From: Halopseudomonas bauzanensis
GTDB lineage: Bacteria; Pseudomonadota; Gammaproteobacteria; Pseudomonadales; Pseudomonadaceae
DNA length: 64,000 nucleotides
Reading direction: 5' to 3'
Assembly: GCF_900114735.1 (NCBI RefSeq)
Contig: NZ_FOUA01000003.1
Span: forward strand, 124,001-188,000
Positions 37,011-47,389 of the stretch are shown one piece after another. Numbering within the stretch: position 1 is the first letter of the stretch; every line of letters starts with the position of its first letter. The notes under the pieces were generated by a model. It saw only the letters and a list, made by a program, of their open reading frames with translations, was not told where the DNA came from and did no database searches. The position numbers and the translations under genes are program-made.

Positions 37011-38494
37011 CCGATCTTCGCCCAGTACCGCGCTTCCTGAGCGAAGTCGGCCTGGGTGAGCGGGTTGGCCTTCAGCCAGCCCGCCGGGAAGCGCAAGGTC
37101 AGCTGCTTGGCTCTGGCGGTCACCTCCAGCTCCGGCATCTCCTGATACCCGCGGATATGGTGATAGAGGATCGCCAGCCGCAGCAGCATGCACAGACGCC
37201 GCAGTGGCGGGCCTTCCTCACCCAACTCGGTCATGCGGTCCTCGCCTGGCAGGTTACGCCGGTGGCCGCGCACCAACAGGGACATGTGCAACTGTTCCTG
37301 TCGCGAGAAACCGGGCAGGTCAGCGTGTTCGATCAGGTAGGCGCCATGCTTGTGGTACTGGCTGTGGGCAATGTCCATGCCCACCTCATGCACCCGCGCC
37401 GCCCAACGCAGCAGGTCGGCATGCTTGCTGTCGGTCAGATCCCAGGATTCGGCAACCTTGCCCAGCAGACTCAACGCCTTGCTCTCGACCCGGGCCGCCT
37501 GTTCAGTATCCACATGACAGCGCTCGACCAGGGCGGTCAAGGTCCGTTCGCGTACGTCTTCATGCTCCCGCCGGCCGAATATCTCGTACAGCACGCCTTC
37601 GCGCAGCGCGCCTTCGGAATGTTCCATGCGCTGCACATCCAGGGCATCGAACAGGGCTTCGAGGATCGCCAGCCCCGAGGGCAGGATGGGGCGCCGGTCA
37701 GCCTTGAGACCGGGCAGGTCCAGCTTATCCACCTGATTGGCCTTGAGCACCTTGCGCTTGAGCCACTGCAGCCCCTCGCGGGTCACCTCGCCGTCGGTCA
37801 GGCCACCACCACGCAGGCATTGGCCGATGGCGCGGATAGTGCCGGAGGCGCCCACCGCTTCCTGCCAGCCCAGGCGCTGGATGCTCTGCTCGATCGGCAT
37901 GAGTTCAAGTCGCGCGGCGGTATATGCCCGGGCATAGCGGGCGGGAGAAATGCGCCCATCGGCAAAGAATTGCTGACCGAAGGAAACGCACCCGATATGA
38001 AGGCTTTCACGCAATATCGATTCGAAGCGCTCGCCGACAATGAACTCGGTACTGCCCCCGCCGATATCCACCACCAGTCGCTTGCCCGCATCGTCGGCCA
38101 GCGTATGAGCCACACCGAGATAGATCAGTCGGGCTTCTTCGCGCCCGGAAATAACATCCACCCGGTGCCCGAGCACGTCCTTCACCCGGTTGATGAAAAC
38201 ATCACGGTTGCGCGCCACCCGCAAGGTATTGGTCGCGACGATACGCACCGCACCGGCCGGCAGCCCATTGATCAACTGGGCAAAGCGGCGCAGACAATCC
38301 AGTCCGCGCTGCATGGCTTCTTCGTTCAGAATGCCCTGCTCATCCAGGCCGGCCCCGAGTTGCACCTTCTCGCCGAGCCGTTCGAGTATTCGTATCTCGC
38401 CGTGGTCCACCCTCGCCAGCACCATATGGAAGCTGTTGGACCCCAGATCAATGGTCGCTACCAGCGGAAAATCCCCGAGCTCTGTCTGCGCCAT
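36989..38494 (-). CDS. ppx: Exopolyphosphatase
   Basis: Ppx removes phosphate from polyphosphate ends. The 501-residue Ppx/GppA-family protein has [17 protein letters not shown] at the N-terminus, [22 protein letters not shown] and [16 protein letters not shown], all characteristic of this ASKHA-fold family, and a C-terminal helical HD-like region. It converges on ppk with a 22-base overlap and is divergent from trxA. Length fits Ppx of P. aeruginosa (506). Confidence 0.95.
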   Translation of the reverse strand: MAQTELGDFPLVATIDLGSNSFHMVLARVDHGEIRILERLGEKVQLGAGLDEQGILNEEAMQRGLDCLRRFAQLINGLPAGAVRIVATNTLRVARNRDVFINRVKDVLGHRVDVISGREEARLIYLGVAHTLADDAGKRLVVDIGGGSTEFIVGERFESILRESLHIGCVSFGQQFFADGRISPARYARAYTAARLELMPIEQSIQRLGWQEAVGASGTIRAIGQCLRGGGLTDGEVTREGLQWLKRKVLKANQVDKLDLPGLKADRRPILPSGLAILEALFDALDVQRMEHSEGALREGVLYEIFGRREHEDVRERTLTALVERCHVDTEQAARVESKALSLLGKVAESWDLTDSKHADLLRWAARVHEVGMDIAHSQYHKHGAYLIEHADLPGFSRQEQLHMSLLVRGHRRNLPGEDRMTELGEEGPPLRRLCMLLRLAILYHHIRGYQEMPELEVTARAKQLTLRFPAGWLKANPLTQADFAQEARYWAKIGYTLTVR

Positions 38495-38596
38495 GCATAT
38501 CCCCTGTATGTCGTAGGGAGAATTTTACCTGCCAATCGCTGGTATGTCCGCATGCTGCGACAACATGGTGGTGATCACGCGGAGGCGACCACGCGT

Positions 38597-38625
38597 TTCA
38601 CAGTTGCGCAGGGTGATGCTATCAT
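38597..38625 (+). promoter_or_regulatory. Sigma-70 promoter of trxA
   Basis: TTCACA (38597-38602) and TATCAT (38620-38625) are exactly 17 bases apart, each matching consensus in five of six positions, with the expected start of transcription about 35 bases before the trxA ATG. Confidence 0.7.
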
Positions 38626-38666
38626 CCTTTGCATTGCACCTAGCGAACCTTTCCCTGGAGAAACTC

Positions 38667-38993
38667 ATGAGTGATTTGATCGTGCACGTCACCGACGGCA
38701 GCTTCGAAGCCGAAGTGCTGAAGGCCGACGGCCCCGTTCTGGTTGATTATTGGGCTGAATGGTGTGGTCCGTGCAAGATGATTGCCCCCGTTCTGGACGA
38801 TATCGCCCGGGACTACGAAGGCAAGCTCAAGATCTGCAAGCTGAATATCGACGAGAACGCCAATACCCCGCCGAAATATGGCGTACGCGGTATTCCCACA
38901 CTCATGCTGTTCAAGGACGGCAATGTGGAAGCCACCAAGGTGGGCGCCCTGTCCAAGTCCCAACTGGCCGCTTTCCTCGACAGTAATATCTGA
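38667..38993 (+). CDS. trxA: Thioredoxin 1
   Basis: ATG 38667 ([19 protein letters not shown]) gives 108 residues, the normal thioredoxin length, with CTGGAGAA upstream. The active site [10 protein letters not shown] is intact, as are the cis-Pro GIPTLMLF and [10 protein letters not shown]. It is a general cytoplasmic disulfide reductase. It is flanked by ppx (divergent) and rho (downstream, separated by a terminator), the conserved ppx-trxA-rho arrangement. Confidence 0.98.
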   Translation: MSDLIVHVTDGSFEAEVLKADGPVLVDYWAEWCGPCKMIAPVLDDIARDYEGKLKICKLNIDENANTPPKYGVRGIPTLMLFKDGNVEATKVGALSKSQLAAFLDSNI

Positions 38994-39001
38994 GCTACCC
39001 G

Positions 39002-39035
39002 GCATCCCCGGTCTACCGGGGATGCATTTTTCTTT
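39002..39035 (+). terminator. Rho-independent terminator of trxA
   Basis: GCATCCCCGG (39002-39011) pairs perfectly with CCGGGGATGC (39016-39025) over loop TCTA, followed by ATTTTTCTTT. It lies nine bases after the trxA stop and separates trxA from rho. Confidence 0.93.
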
Positions 39036-39202
39036 CCCCTGGTTATAGACGTCACCGCGCAGCGGTGCTAGATTTGCATTCCAACTCCCTGTCGCACCCT
39101 GCGGCAATTGGCTTCCCTACTTGCCAAATTCATCGCCCCATCCCATATGGCGGCTGTTTACTAACCCCGTCCTGCCGAAAGACGCCACAACTCACCGAAC
39201 CT

Positions 39203-40468
39203 ATGAACCTGACTGAACTCAAGCAAAAACCTATACCCGAACTGCTGGAAATCGCCGACCAGATGGGCCTGGAAAATATGGGCCGATCGCGCAAACAGGA
39301 TGTGATCTTCGGCATTCTGAAGAAGCATGCCAAGAGCGGCGAAGACATCCACGGCGACGGCGTGCTGGAAATTCTGCAGGATGGTTTCGGTTTTCTGCGC
39401 TCAGCCGATTCGTCGTACCTGGCCGGCCCCGATGACATCTACGTGTCGCCCAGCCAGATTCGCCGTTTCAACTTGCGCACCGGCGATTCCATTTCCGGCA
39501 AGATCCGCCCACCGAAGGATGGTGAGCGCTACTTTGCGCTGTTGAAGGTCGACTCGATCAACTTCGACCGCCCGGAAAACACCAAGAACAAGATCCTGTT
39601 CGAAAACCTGACCCCCCTGTTCCCTGATGATCGTCTGAAGATGGAAGCCGGCAACGGTTCCACCGAAGACCTGATGGCGCGGATCATTGATCTGTGCGCC
39701 CCGATCGGCAAGGGTCAGCGCGGTCTGCTGGTAGCACCGCCGAAGGCCGGTAAGACCTTGATGTTGCAGAACATCGCCTCGAACATTGCCCGTAATAATC
39801 CCGAGTGCCACCTGATCGTCCTGTTGATCGATGAGCGCCCGGAAGAAGTGACCGAAATGCAGCGCACCGTACGCGGTGAAGTGGTTGCCTCGACCTTCGA
39901 TGAGCCGCCGAGCCGTCACGTACAGGTCGCCGAGATGGTGATCGAGAAGGCCAAGCGCCTGGTTGAGCACAAGAAAGACGTGATCATCCTGCTCGACTCC
40001 ATTACCCGCCTGGCTCGTGCCTACAACACCGTCATCCCCAGCTCCGGCAAGGTGCTGACCGGTGGTGTCGATGCCCACGCCCTGGAAAAGCCCAAGCGTT
40101 TCTTTGGCGCTGCGCGGAACATCGAGGAAGGCGGTAGCCTGACCATTATCGCCACCGCACTGGTCGATACCGGCTCGAAGATGGATGAAGTGATCTACGA
40201 GGAATTCAAGGGCACCGGCAACATGGAGATCCACCTGGATCGCAAGATTGCCGAGAAGCGTGTCTTCCCTGCCATCAACATCAACCGCTCCGGCACCCGT
40301 CGCGAAGAATTGCTGACCAGCGAAGACGAGCTGCAGCGCATGTGGATTCTGCGCAAGATCTTGCACTCCATGGATGAAATCGCTGCTATTGAATTCCTGC
40401 TCGACCGCCTGAAAGATACCAAGACCAACGACGAATTCTTCCTGTCGATGAAGCGCAGCAAGAACTGA
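39203..40468 (+). CDS. rho: Transcription termination factor Rho
   Basis: ATG 39203 ([19 protein letters not shown]) gives 421 residues, as in other pseudomonads (419). The N-terminal RNA-binding OSB fold holds [19 protein letters not shown]; the ATPase shows Walker [13 protein letters not shown], Walker [15 protein letters not shown] and the Q-loop [11 protein letters not shown] long leader of about 170 bases follows the trxA terminator, consistent with autogenous control of rho as known in E. coli. A GC hairpin downstream (40494-40522) may mark the end of the transcript. Confidence 0.98.
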   Translation: MNLTELKQKPIPELLEIADQMGLENMGRSRKQDVIFGILKKHAKSGEDIHGDGVLEILQDGFGFLRSADSSYLAGPDDIYVSPSQIRRFNLRTGDSISGKIRPPKDGERYFALLKVDSINFDRPENTKNKILFENLTPLFPDDRLKMEAGNGSTEDLMARIIDLCAPIGKGQRGLLVAPPKAGKTLMLQNIASNIARNNPECHLIVLLIDERPEEVTEMQRTVRGEVVASTFDEPPSRHVQVAEMVIEKAKRLVEHKKDVIILLDSITRLARAYNTVIPSSGKVLTGGVDAHALEKPKRFFGAARNIEEGGSLTIIATALVDTGSKMDEVIYEEFKGTGNMEIHLDRKIAEKRVFPAININRSGTRREELLTSEDELQRMWILRKILHSMDEIAAIEFLLDRLKDTKTNDEFFLSMKRSKN

Positions 40469-40493
40469 CCCGGCTGGAAGCGGCACGTTGCAA

Positions 40494-40522
40494 ACGGCAA
40501 GCCGGCCTCGCAGGCTTGCCGT
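40494..40522 (+). terminator. Hairpin after rho
   Basis: ACGGCAAGCC (40494-40503) pairs with GGCTTGCCGT (40513-40522) across a 9-base loop, 26 bases beyond the rho stop. No T-run follows, so intrinsic termination is uncertain. Confidence 0.35.
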
Positions 40523-40608
40523 AGTTCCACTGCCTGCAGCACCCAGCAGTCGGATGCCGCACTCCACACCCCATTCACGGGCGGCGGCTGGGTATCCATC
40601 AGCTCGCC

Positions 40609-40631
40609 GCTTGAAGCTTGAGGCTTGAAGC
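40609..40631 (+). repeat. Tandem GCTTGAAGC repeat before ubiD
   Basis: Two copies of GCTTGAAGC (40609-40617 and 40623-40631) separated by TTGAG lie directly before the ubiD start, where a ribosome site would be expected. Their role is unknown; each copy is itself partly palindromic (GCTT...AAGC). Confidence 0.5.
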
Positions 40632-40635
40632 TGCC

Positions 40636-42102
40636 ATGCAATATTCCGATCTTCGTGATTTCATCAAGGGCCTGGAACAGCGCGGTGAACTGAAGCGCAT
40701 CCAGACACCCGTCTCCCCCATCCTGGAAATGACCGAAGTCTGCGACCGTACCCTGCGCAAGGGCGGCCCGGCGCTGCTGTTCGAAAACCCCACCGGTTTC
40801 GACATGCCGGTGCTCGGCAACCTTTTCGGCACCCCCGGGCGGGTGGCACTGGGCATGGGCGCCAATGACGTCAGCGAGCTGCGGGAGATCGGTAAACTGC
40901 TGGCCTACCTCAAGGAACCCGATCCGCCGAAGGGGCTGAAGGACGCCTGGTCCAAGCTGCCGCTGGTGAAGAAGGTCATCTCCATGGCGCCCAAGGTGGT
41001 ACGCGACGCGCCCTGCCAGGCCACCGTGATCGAAGGCGATGACGTGGACCTGTCGCAGATCCCAGTGCAGACCTGCTGGCCCGGCGATGCCGGTCCGCTG
41101 ATCACCTGGGGGCTGGTGGTTACCCGCGGGCCGAACAAGGATCGACAGAACCTGGGCATCTATCGCCAGCAGGTGATCGGCCGCAACAAGGTAATCATGC
41201 GCTGGCTGAGCCATCGGGGCGGCGCGCTGGACTTTCGCGAGTGGTGCGAGAAGCACCCCGGCGAGCCCTTCCCGGTAGCGGTAGCGCTGGGCGCCGACCC
41301 GGCGACCATCCTCGGGGCGGTGACGCCGGTGCCTGATACCTTGTCCGAATATGCCTTTGCCGGCCTGCTGCGCGGTCAGCGTACCGAACTGGTCAAGTGC
41401 CGTGGCTCCGAGCTGCAGGTACCGGCCGGTGCGGAAATCGTGCTCGAAGGGGTGATTCACCCCGGCGAGATGGCCGACGAAGGCCCCTTTGGGGATCACA
41501 CCGGTTACTACAACGAGGTGGACAGTTTCCCGGTGTTTACCGTGGAGCGCATCACCCAGCGGGAAAAACCGATCTATCACAGTACCTACACCGGCCGGCC
41601 GCCAGATGAACCGGCAGTGCTGGGCGTGGCGCTGAACGAGGTGTTCGTACCGATCCTGCAAAAACAGTTTCCGGAGATCACCGACTTCTACCTGCCGCCC
41701 GAGGGCTGCTCCTACCGCATGGCGGTAGTGTCCATGAAGAAGCAGTACCCTGGCCATGCCAAGCGGGTGATGCTCGGCGTGTGGAGCTTCCTGCGCCAGT
41801 TCATGTACACCAAGTTCGTCATCGTGGTGGACGATGATATCAATGTGCGCGACTGGAATGACGTGATCTGGGCTATCACCACCCGCATGGACCCCAAGCG
41901 CGATACCGTGATGATCGACAACACACCGATCGATTACCTCGACTTCGCCTCGCCGGTCTCCGGCCTGGGCAGCAAGATGGGCCTGGATGCCACCAACAAG
42001 TGGCATGGCGAAACCACCCGCGAATGGGGCACGGCGATCACCCAGGACCCGGCCGTGAAGCAGCGGATCGATGCCATCTGGTCGGAATTGGGAATAGATT
42101 GA
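40636..42102 (+). CDS. ubiD: 3-octaprenyl-4-hydroxybenzoate decarboxylase UbiD
   Basis: UbiD decarboxylates the ubiquinone precursor using prenylated FMN. ATG 40636 ([19 protein letters not shown]) gives 488 residues, the typical length; a TTG 18 bases earlier is possible but unlikely. Motifs include the prFMN and metal region [19 protein letters not shown], the catalytic Glu segment [21 protein letters not shown] in two pieces ([25 protein letters not shown]), and the [11 protein letters not shown] loop. The next gene's ATG overlaps its TGA, so the reductase is co-translated. No strong ribosome site is seen, only repeats. Confidence 0.95.
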   Translation: MQYSDLRDFIKGLEQRGELKRIQTPVSPILEMTEVCDRTLRKGGPALLFENPTGFDMPVLGNLFGTPGRVALGMGANDVSELREIGKLLAYLKEPDPPKGLKDAWSKLPLVKKVISMAPKVVRDAPCQATVIEGDDVDLSQIPVQTCWPGDAGPLITWGLVVTRGPNKDRQNLGIYRQQVIGRNKVIMRWLSHRGGALDFREWCEKHPGEPFPVAVALGADPATILGAVTPVPDTLSEYAFAGLLRGQRTELVKCRGSELQVPAGAEIVLEGVIHPGEMADEGPFGDHTGYYNEVDSFPVFTVERITQREKPIYHSTYTGRPPDEPAVLGVALNEVFVPILQKQFPEITDFYLPPEGCSYRMAVVSMKKQYPGHAKRVMLGVWSFLRQFMYTKFVIVVDDDINVRDWNDVIWAITTRMDPKRDTVMIDNTPIDYLDFASPVSGLGSKMGLDATNKWHGETTREWGTAITQDPAVKQRIDAIWSELGID

Positions 42103-43082
42103 TGAAAGTGACTCTTCAGCCTTCGGGGCATGTAATCGAGCTGTTGCCCGGCGAGCGCATCATCGATGCCGCCCGCCGCCTGGGCTTCGATGCACCGCAG
42201 AGCTGTCGCAACGGCAATTGCCATATCTGCACCGCCAACCTGATCAGCGGCCGGGTACTGCAACACGGCACCGAGCGCCGCGGTGGCGAGCTGTTCACCT
42301 GCATTGCCGAGCCGCTGGAAGATTGCGTCGTACAGTGGGACAACGTCCTCGCGCCGGACGAGCTGCCGCTGCGCAGCCTGGCCTGTCAGGTGCTGGATAT
42401 CCAGGATCTGGGCGGCGATGTCTGCCGGCTGCTGCTGCGCACACCGGCCGGCAAGCCCCTGCGCTACCATGCCGGGCAGTATCTGCTGCTGGAGCGCTTC
42501 GATGGCGAGCTATCGGCCTTCTCCATCGCCTCGGCGCCCCATGAAGAACGGCTGCTGGAATTGCATATTCTGGTTCGTGAGCAGAATACCGTCACGCTGG
42601 TGGAGCATATCCGTCAGCAGGGCATCGCCCGCATCAAGGCGCCCTTGGGTGACAGCTGCCTGCCGCGCCTGCCACAGCGCCCGCTGGTGCTGATTGCCGC
42701 CGGTACCGGTCTGGCGCAGATACAGAGCCTGACCCAATACTGCCTACAGCAAGGCTTCATCCAGCCGATTCACTTGTACTGGGGAGTCCGCCAGCCCGAG
42801 GACTTCTACCAGGCGCCGCATTGGGATCATTGGCAGCAGCAAGCCAATGTCTATCTGCACAAAGTAGTCAGCGATGCACCGGACTGGAGCGGTCGCCAGG
42901 GCATGCTGCCCGAGGCAGTATGTGAGGATCTGGCCGAGCTGGGGGGTTACGAGTTCTTCCTGTGCGGCTCGCCAGCAATGGTCTACGGCACGCTGGATGC
43001 TCTGCTGGCTGCTGGGGCAGTGGAGCAGCAGATCCATTCGGATGTGTTTGCCTATGCCCCGCGCGAGGCGTTGCCGGTATAG
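42102..43082 (+). CDS. Ferredoxin-FAD/NAD reductase fused protein (CDP-6-deoxy-delta-3,4-glucoseen reductase-like)
   Basis: The 326-residue protein starts in TGATG overlap with ubiD. An N-terminal plant-type [2Fe-2S] ferredoxin domain (about residues 1-90) has SCRNGNCHIC and a fourth Cys in LFTCIAEP. An FAD-binding barrel follows (RYHAGQYLLLERF, AFSIASAP) and an NAD(P)H domain (LVLIAAGTGLAQIQSL, FFLCGSPAMV). This layout matches the phenol-hydroxylase reductase/AscD-like family, often found beside ubiD in pseudomonads. It probably passes electrons from NAD(P)H to a partner enzyme, possibly in ubiquinone or flavin metabolism; the partner is not known. Confidence 0.88.
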   Translation: MKVTLQPSGHVIELLPGERIIDAARRLGFDAPQSCRNGNCHICTANLISGRVLQHGTERRGGELFTCIAEPLEDCVVQWDNVLAPDELPLRSLACQVLDIQDLGGDVCRLLLRTPAGKPLRYHAGQYLLLERFDGELSAFSIASAPHEERLLELHILVREQNTVTLVEHIRQQGIARIKAPLGDSCLPRLPQRPLVLIAAGTGLAQIQSLTQYCLQQGFIQPIHLYWGVRQPEDFYQAPHWDHWQQQANVYLHKVVSDAPDWSGRQGMLPEAVCEDLAELGGYEFFLCGSPAMVYGTLDALLAAGAVEQQIHSDVFAYAPREALPV

Positions 43083-43133
43083 CCGAACTAACTCGCCGGC
43101 AGCTTTTCGGCCAGGGAAGGCAAGACCGAAAAG

Positions 43134-43160
43134 CTTCGCGGCCAAGGCCGCTCCCACAAG
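43134..43160. repeat. REP-like element between reductase and hemY
   Basis: CTTCGCGGCCAAGGCCGCTCCCACAAG is the reverse complement of the common Pseudomonas REP form TGTGGGAGCGGCC...GGCCGCGAA. It contains the inverted repeat GCGGCC/GGCCGC. It lies between two convergent genes. Confidence 0.75.
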
Positions 43161-43170
43161 AAGCACTCCG

Positions 43171-44412
43171 TTACAACAGCGCTTTCCCCGGCTGCGGCAG
43201 TTCTGGCAGATCATTCACCATCAGCGCAAACCCCTGACGCAGCATCTGCTGGCTGGCCTGGTGCTCACCCATGTGCTCCAGCAGCCTGACCAGCTCGGCG
43301 CAGGTCTGAATATCCCGGCGGCTGGCGAAGCTGGCTTCCAGATACTCCCGCGCCTTGCCCCACAAGCTGTTACGCAACGACAACCGCCCCAGCGCCAGTA
43401 GCAGGGTGGCGTCATGGGGATGATCCGGCAACCATTGCTCTGCGGCAGCCAGCTGGCGCGCCGGGTCGGCACCGCGTACCAGGCCGTAGATATGCACCAG
43501 ACGATCGTTGTAGCTGTGCGTCAGCGCTTCGCGCAGGGTCTTTTCCGCATGCACCTCAGCCCCGGAAGCACGCAGCTGCAAGCAATAGGTCTCGATCAGC
43601 GCCACATCCTGCCGGTGCGGTTTGGGCAAACGCTCCCAGACACTGCTGACCGGGTTGGCTTCCCCGTCGGGCAGCCGCTGGCCACGCTGCCCGGCCTGGC
43701 TCAGCAGGGCGATGTAGACCTGACGCTCCAATGCCTGCTGATCCGCCTCACCGTATAGCTGGTGCCGACGTAGTTCCGGCAGCAGCTGTTCCAGCCGCTC
43801 CCAGTCTTCCAGGCGCAGATACAACTGGCCCATCAGTTTCAGCGCATACAGATGCTTGGGATGCTCCTTGCGGACCCGGGTCAGGGTTGCCAACGCCTGC
43901 TCCAGCTGACCGCGCGCCATCTGCAGTTGCGCCTGGGTGACGGCAATGGCGACATCGGCGTTGGGGGTGGTCTCATAGGCTTCGCGCAGCAGGTTATCGG
44001 CTTCGCGGTAATCTTCCAGCTCGTGGGCCGCGCGTGCCGCCGCCAGATAATTGATCAATGGCTGTTCGGCATGCGGCGCGGCGCGGCGCAACAGCCGCAG
44101 ACTGTTGGACCAGTGGCCTTCGGCAAACTCCAGCAGCCCACGGGTAGTCACCTGGCTGGCACGGCGACTGCGGTTGCGCCGGGACCAGGGATTGACCCGG
44201 CGACTGGAGGCGTTGATCAGCCGCACCAATGCGCGCAGCAGCGCCAGCAGCAGCCACAGCGCCAGCACGAAGGCCAGGCCGACCCAGATGCTGGTCTCGA
44301 TGGACATGTTGCGCCAGGCAATCAGCAGATAGCCTGGGTCCTCGGCAACCGCCATACCCAGCAGGGCGGCGATCAGCACCACTACCAGCACGGCGATGTA
44401 GCTTTTACTCAT
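43171..44412 (-). CDS. hemY: HemY-like TPR protein
   Basis: ATG 44412 (MSKSYIAVLVVVLIAALLG) gives 413 residues; the start overlaps hemX by 8 bases. Two N-terminal membrane spans (about residues 3-25 and 42-65) are followed by a HemY_N domain (NPWSRRNRSRRASQVTTRGLLEFAEGHW in two parts: VTTRGLLEFAEGHW) and tetratricopeptide repeats to the end. HemY of proteobacteria lies in the hemCDXY operon and interacts with heme synthesis enzymes; it is not the Bacillus protoporphyrinogen oxidase of the same name. Confidence 0.93.
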   Translation of the reverse strand: MSKSYIAVLVVVLIAALLGMAVAEDPGYLLIAWRNMSIETSIWVGLAFVLALWLLLALLRALVRLINASSRRVNPWSRRNRSRRASQVTTRGLLEFAEGHWSNSLRLLRRAAPHAEQPLINYLAAARAAHELEDYREADNLLREAYETTPNADVAIAVTQAQLQMARGQLEQALATLTRVRKEHPKHLYALKLMGQLYLRLEDWERLEQLLPELRRHQLYGEADQQALERQVYIALLSQAGQRGQRLPDGEANPVSSVWERLPKPHRQDVALIETYCLQLRASGAEVHAEKTLREALTHSYNDRLVHIYGLVRGADPARQLAAAEQWLPDHPHDATLLLALGRLSLRNSLWGKAREYLEASFASRRDIQTCAELVRLLEHMGEHQASQQMLRQGFALMVNDLPELPQPGKALL

Positions 44413-45604
44413 CAGCGCTTTCTCCCCTGCTGGCGGGCGCATTGCGGCTCTGGATATAAGCCGCCAGACCCTGCTGCAGCGGCGCCAGATCCGGCGCGAT
44501 GATGGTGATGCGCTGCTCGGCCAGTTGCTGCAGCCGGTTCTGCATCGCCCGCACCTGCGGGTTGTCCAGTTCGAAGAACTGCTCCAGCATGCCGCTGGCG
44601 TGTTCCAGGCTGTCGCGGTAGATATCGCCCTCGCCGCGCAGCACTGCCCACTGAGCTTGCTCCAGCGTCAGTTGCAGGGTGCGGCGGATACGCTGCATCT
44701 CCGCTTCGTCAAGCAGCGGGGTGATGACCTTGCCGCGCTGGAAGTCGACCCGCACATAGCGCTCCAGGCGCATCAGCATGCGTTCACCGCGGGTGCGGCG
44801 GGCCAGGCGATCCTCGAACTCCTCTTCGGGCGTCACCTCATCAGGATCGAATACCGGCACCGGCAACGCGGTCAGATTGGCCACCTGGTCGTGCAGCGCC
44901 GCCAGCTTGAGATATAAACCGGAGCGGTCCACCACCGGCAGTGCCTCCAGTTCGGTCTGGTAGCGGGCCAATTGTTCGCGCACGGCAAACACGCCGCTAT
45001 CGGGCTGGGCCTGCAGGATATGATCCACCGCTTCCAGCAACTGTCGCGCCGAGGTCACGTCCTGGGCCGCCAGCAGCCGCAGGGAGGCCAGGCGCAGCAG
45101 ATACTCAGCCTCGGCCAGCTTCCAATCCGCCCGGGCATCACCCTGCAACGTATCCAGCCGTTGATTGAGGGCCTGCTGGCTGCGCTGCATGTCTGCCGTC
45201 AGACGCCGCAGCTGTTGCCACTCCTCGCTCGTCGGCAGCCCGGCCAGCCGCTGTTCAGCGCTGCGCTGATCCTGGCGCTGGGTATTGCGCAACTCGGTAA
45301 GCTGGTTATTCAACTGCTGCTGTTGGCCCTGCGCCAGCTGCTGGGTCTGATACCACTGCCAGCCGGACAGGCCCAGGGCAGCCAGGCCCACCAGCAGCGC
45401 GAGTATGGACACACCGCGCCCACCACCTTTGCCCGAGCCATGCTTGTCTCGCGAACGCGGCGAGGTCGGCGGTGGCGTCGCTCCGCTGCCGGTCACCTGG
45501 TCGCGCTTGTCCGATGTGCCGGCGCTCGTTTGTACCGGCGGCGTCACGGTAGTGTCGGTGGCAGGTTCGCCGGTGCCCTGATTATTGTCTTTAGTCGGTT
45601 CCAC
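44405..45604 (-). CDS. hemX: HemX family protein (uroporphyrinogen-III C-methyltransferase-like annotation)
   Basis: The 399-residue protein has an N-terminal Thr/Pro/Gly-rich cytoplasmic tail, one membrane span (GVSILALLVGLAALGLSGWQW, as SILALLVGLAALGLSG) at about 65-85, a coiled coil, and the HemX core with LAEAEYLLRLASLRLLAAQD and LLDEAEMQRIRRTLQLTLE in pieces. It is often annotated as an HemX uroporphyrinogen methyltransferase, but I see no SAM-binding methylase motifs, so an assembly or scaffold role in heme synthesis is more likely. It lies between hemD and hemY. Confidence 0.92.
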   Translation of the reverse strand: MEPTKDNNQGTGEPATDTTVTPPVQTSAGTSDKRDQVTGSGATPPPTSPRSRDKHGSGKGGGRGVSILALLVGLAALGLSGWQWYQTQQLAQGQQQQLNNQLTELRNTQRQDQRSAEQRLAGLPTSEEWQQLRRLTADMQRSQQALNQRLDTLQGDARADWKLAEAEYLLRLASLRLLAAQDVTSARQLLEAVDHILQAQPDSGVFAVREQLARYQTELEALPVVDRSGLYLKLAALHDQVANLTALPVPVFDPDEVTPEEEFEDRLARRTRGERMLMRLERYVRVDFQRGKVITPLLDEAEMQRIRRTLQLTLEQAQWAVLRGEGDIYRDSLEHASGMLEQFFELDNPQVRAMQNRLQQLAEQRITIIAPDLAPLQQGLAAYIQSRNAPASRGESADE

Positions 45605-45614
45605 GCGTTTCCCC

Positions 45615-46376
45615 TTATGGCGTGAGCGGATGCGCCGTCACAGCTGCCAATACACTGTCATCATCTGCCCCTTGGCAAACGATAACATCTGTACAGCCCA
45701 GCTCGCGGGCCAGTCTGGCCACCCGCGCTCCCGGTACCCAGCATCGCCAATGGCGCTGCTGTTCCCATGTCGTTCCGGCCGCGCGCTGCCAATGCTGCAG
45801 CGCCTGACCACTGAGTATCACTATTGCCCTCGCGCCCTGCTCGGCCGCCACGGCAAGATCCTGCGCCAGCGTCGCTGGCATGTTGCGCTCGTAAAGCTCC
45901 AGCAGATCCACCCGGCCACCTGCGTCACGGATGGTTGCCGCCAGATGCTCACGCCCGCCTACCCCGCGCCAGATCAGCACACGCAGATCCGGCAGACTCA
46001 ACAATCGCTGCCAGGCCGGCAGACGCAGCAGCGCTTCACTGTCCTGGCCATCCAGCGGGATTTGCACCGGCAGGCCGTAATCTTCCAGCACCGCCGCGGT
46101 TCCCGCGCCCACCGCAAACCACTCGATGGCGGCTGGCGGTTGCGGCCACAGCGCATCCATTCGCTCCAATCCCAGCCGCGCTGCGACCGGGCTGACCACC
46201 ATCACCGCGTGGTAGCGGTCCAGTTCCAGCATCAGGCTGCGCTGGGCGCCGGTTTCCGCCTGCGGATCGATCTGCAGCAGTGGCAGGCTGACGGTGGTAA
46301 CGCCCTGTGCCTGCAGACGCCCGGCGAGGCGGCGATTGTCGCTATCCGAGCGGGTCAGCAGCAGCGCTGCGCTCAC
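45615..46376 (-). CDS. hemD: Uroporphyrinogen-III synthase HemD
   Basis: The 253-residue HemD cyclises hydroxymethylbilane to uroporphyrinogen III. The family is poorly conserved, but [21 protein letters not shown] at the start (as [14 protein letters not shown]), [36 protein letters not shown] and LSGQALQHW match. It shares ATGA with hemC and precedes hemX by 10 bases. It belongs to the operon hemC-hemD-hemX-hemY. Confidence 0.94.
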   Translation of the reverse strand: MSAALLLTRSDSDNRRLAGRLQAQGVTTVSLPLLQIDPQAETGAQRSLMLELDRYHAVMVVSPVAARLGLERMDALWPQPPAAIEWFAVGAGTAAVLEDYGLPVQIPLDGQDSEALLRLPAWQRLLSLPDLRVLIWRGVGGREHLAATIRDAGGRVDLLELYERNMPATLAQDLAVAAEQGARAIVILSGQALQHWQRAAGTTWEQQRHWRCWVPGARVARLARELGCTDVIVCQGADDDSVLAAVTAHPLTP

Positions 46377-47311
46377 TGCCCGTCCGCCTCCCGGTAGACC
46401 GCATCCAGAATCTCCTGCGCGCCCTGGCGCAGCAAGTCTTCCGCTACCGCCACGCCCAACTGCTCGGGTTCGGCCTCTGGACCACGGGCTTCGGCGGTCA
46501 ACAGGCGCTCGCCGTTCGGATCACCCACCAGTCCACGCAGCCAGATTTCGCCATTGGCGCGCTCGGCATAACAGGCGATCGGCACCTGGCAACCGCCGTT
46601 CAGATGGTTGTTCAGCGCTCGCTCGGCGCGCACCCGCAGGGCGCTGTCGAGATCATTCATCGGTACCAGCAATGCTTGCAGTTCGGTGTCGTCGCTGCGG
46701 CATTCGATACCCACGGCGCCCTGGCCGCCGGCGGGCAGGCTCAACTCCGGCGGGATGCAGCTGCGGATGCGCGCATCGAAACCCAGCCGCTTGAGCCCGG
46801 CCGCGGCGAGGATGATGGCGTCGTATTCGCCGGCATCCAGCTTGGCCAGGCGGGTGTTGACGTTGCCACGCAGAAAGCGGATCTGCAGATCCGGGCGCCG
46901 GGCCATCACCTGGGCCTGGCGACGCAGGCTGGACGTGCCGACCACGCTGCCCTGGGGCAGTGCGTCGATGGATTCGTAGGTATTGGAAACAAAGGCGTCG
47001 CGCGGGTCTTCCCGCTCGCAAATGACGTACAGCCCCAGCCCTTCGGGAAACTGCATGGGCACGTCCTTCATGGAGTGCACGGCCAGGTCGGCCTCGTTCG
47101 CCAGCAGTGCCGTCTCCAGCTCCTTGACGAACAGGCCCTTGCCGCCAATCTTGGCCAGCGGGGAGTCCAGCAGCTTGTCGCCGCGACTGACCATGGGGAC
47201 CAGGCTGACGGTCAGCCCGGGATGCAACTGTTCAAGACGCGCCTTCACATACTCGGCCTGCCACAGGGCCAGGGCGCTCTTGCGGGTGGCGATTCGCAGA
47301 TGTCGACTCAT
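46373..47311 (-). CDS. hemC: Porphobilinogen deaminase HemC
   Basis: HemC joins four porphobilinogens. ATG 47311 ([20 protein letters not shown]) gives 312 residues, the normal length; the upstream start adds seven residues without support. Motifs [23 protein letters not shown] (here [19 protein letters not shown]) and the dipyrromethane-binding Cys in [14 protein letters not shown] are intact. It is 78 bases downstream of algR on the same strand, as in P. aeruginosa, and receives substrate from HemB. Confidence 0.96.
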   Translation of the reverse strand: MSRHLRIATRKSALALWQAEYVKARLEQLHPGLTVSLVPMVSRGDKLLDSPLAKIGGKGLFVKELETALLANEADLAVHSMKDVPMQFPEGLGLYVICEREDPRDAFVSNTYESIDALPQGSVVGTSSLRRQAQVMARRPDLQIRFLRGNVNTRLAKLDAGEYDAIILAAAGLKRLGFDARIRSCIPPELSLPAGGQGAVGIECRSDDTELQALLVPMNDLDSALRVRAERALNNHLNGGCQVPIACYAERANGEIWLRGLVGDPNGERLLTAEARGPEAEPEQLGVAVAEDLLRQGAQEILDAVYREADGQ

Positions 47312-47389
47312 GGGATTCTCGCTGTCTACCAACAGGCATGATACGCGATGCCCCGTCCATCATCCACGCGGGGTAGTGACGCAGGCCCG

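Noticed and set aside
40195..42006. 603-codon frame antisense to rho and ubiD
   Set aside because: Both plus-strand genes carry intact family motifs; the antisense frame has none.
44405..45604. HemX as an active uroporphyrinogen-III methyltransferase
   Set aside because: No SAM-methylase motifs are visible; the protein is a membrane-anchored coiled-coil type, so the enzyme name is probably a legacy annotation.
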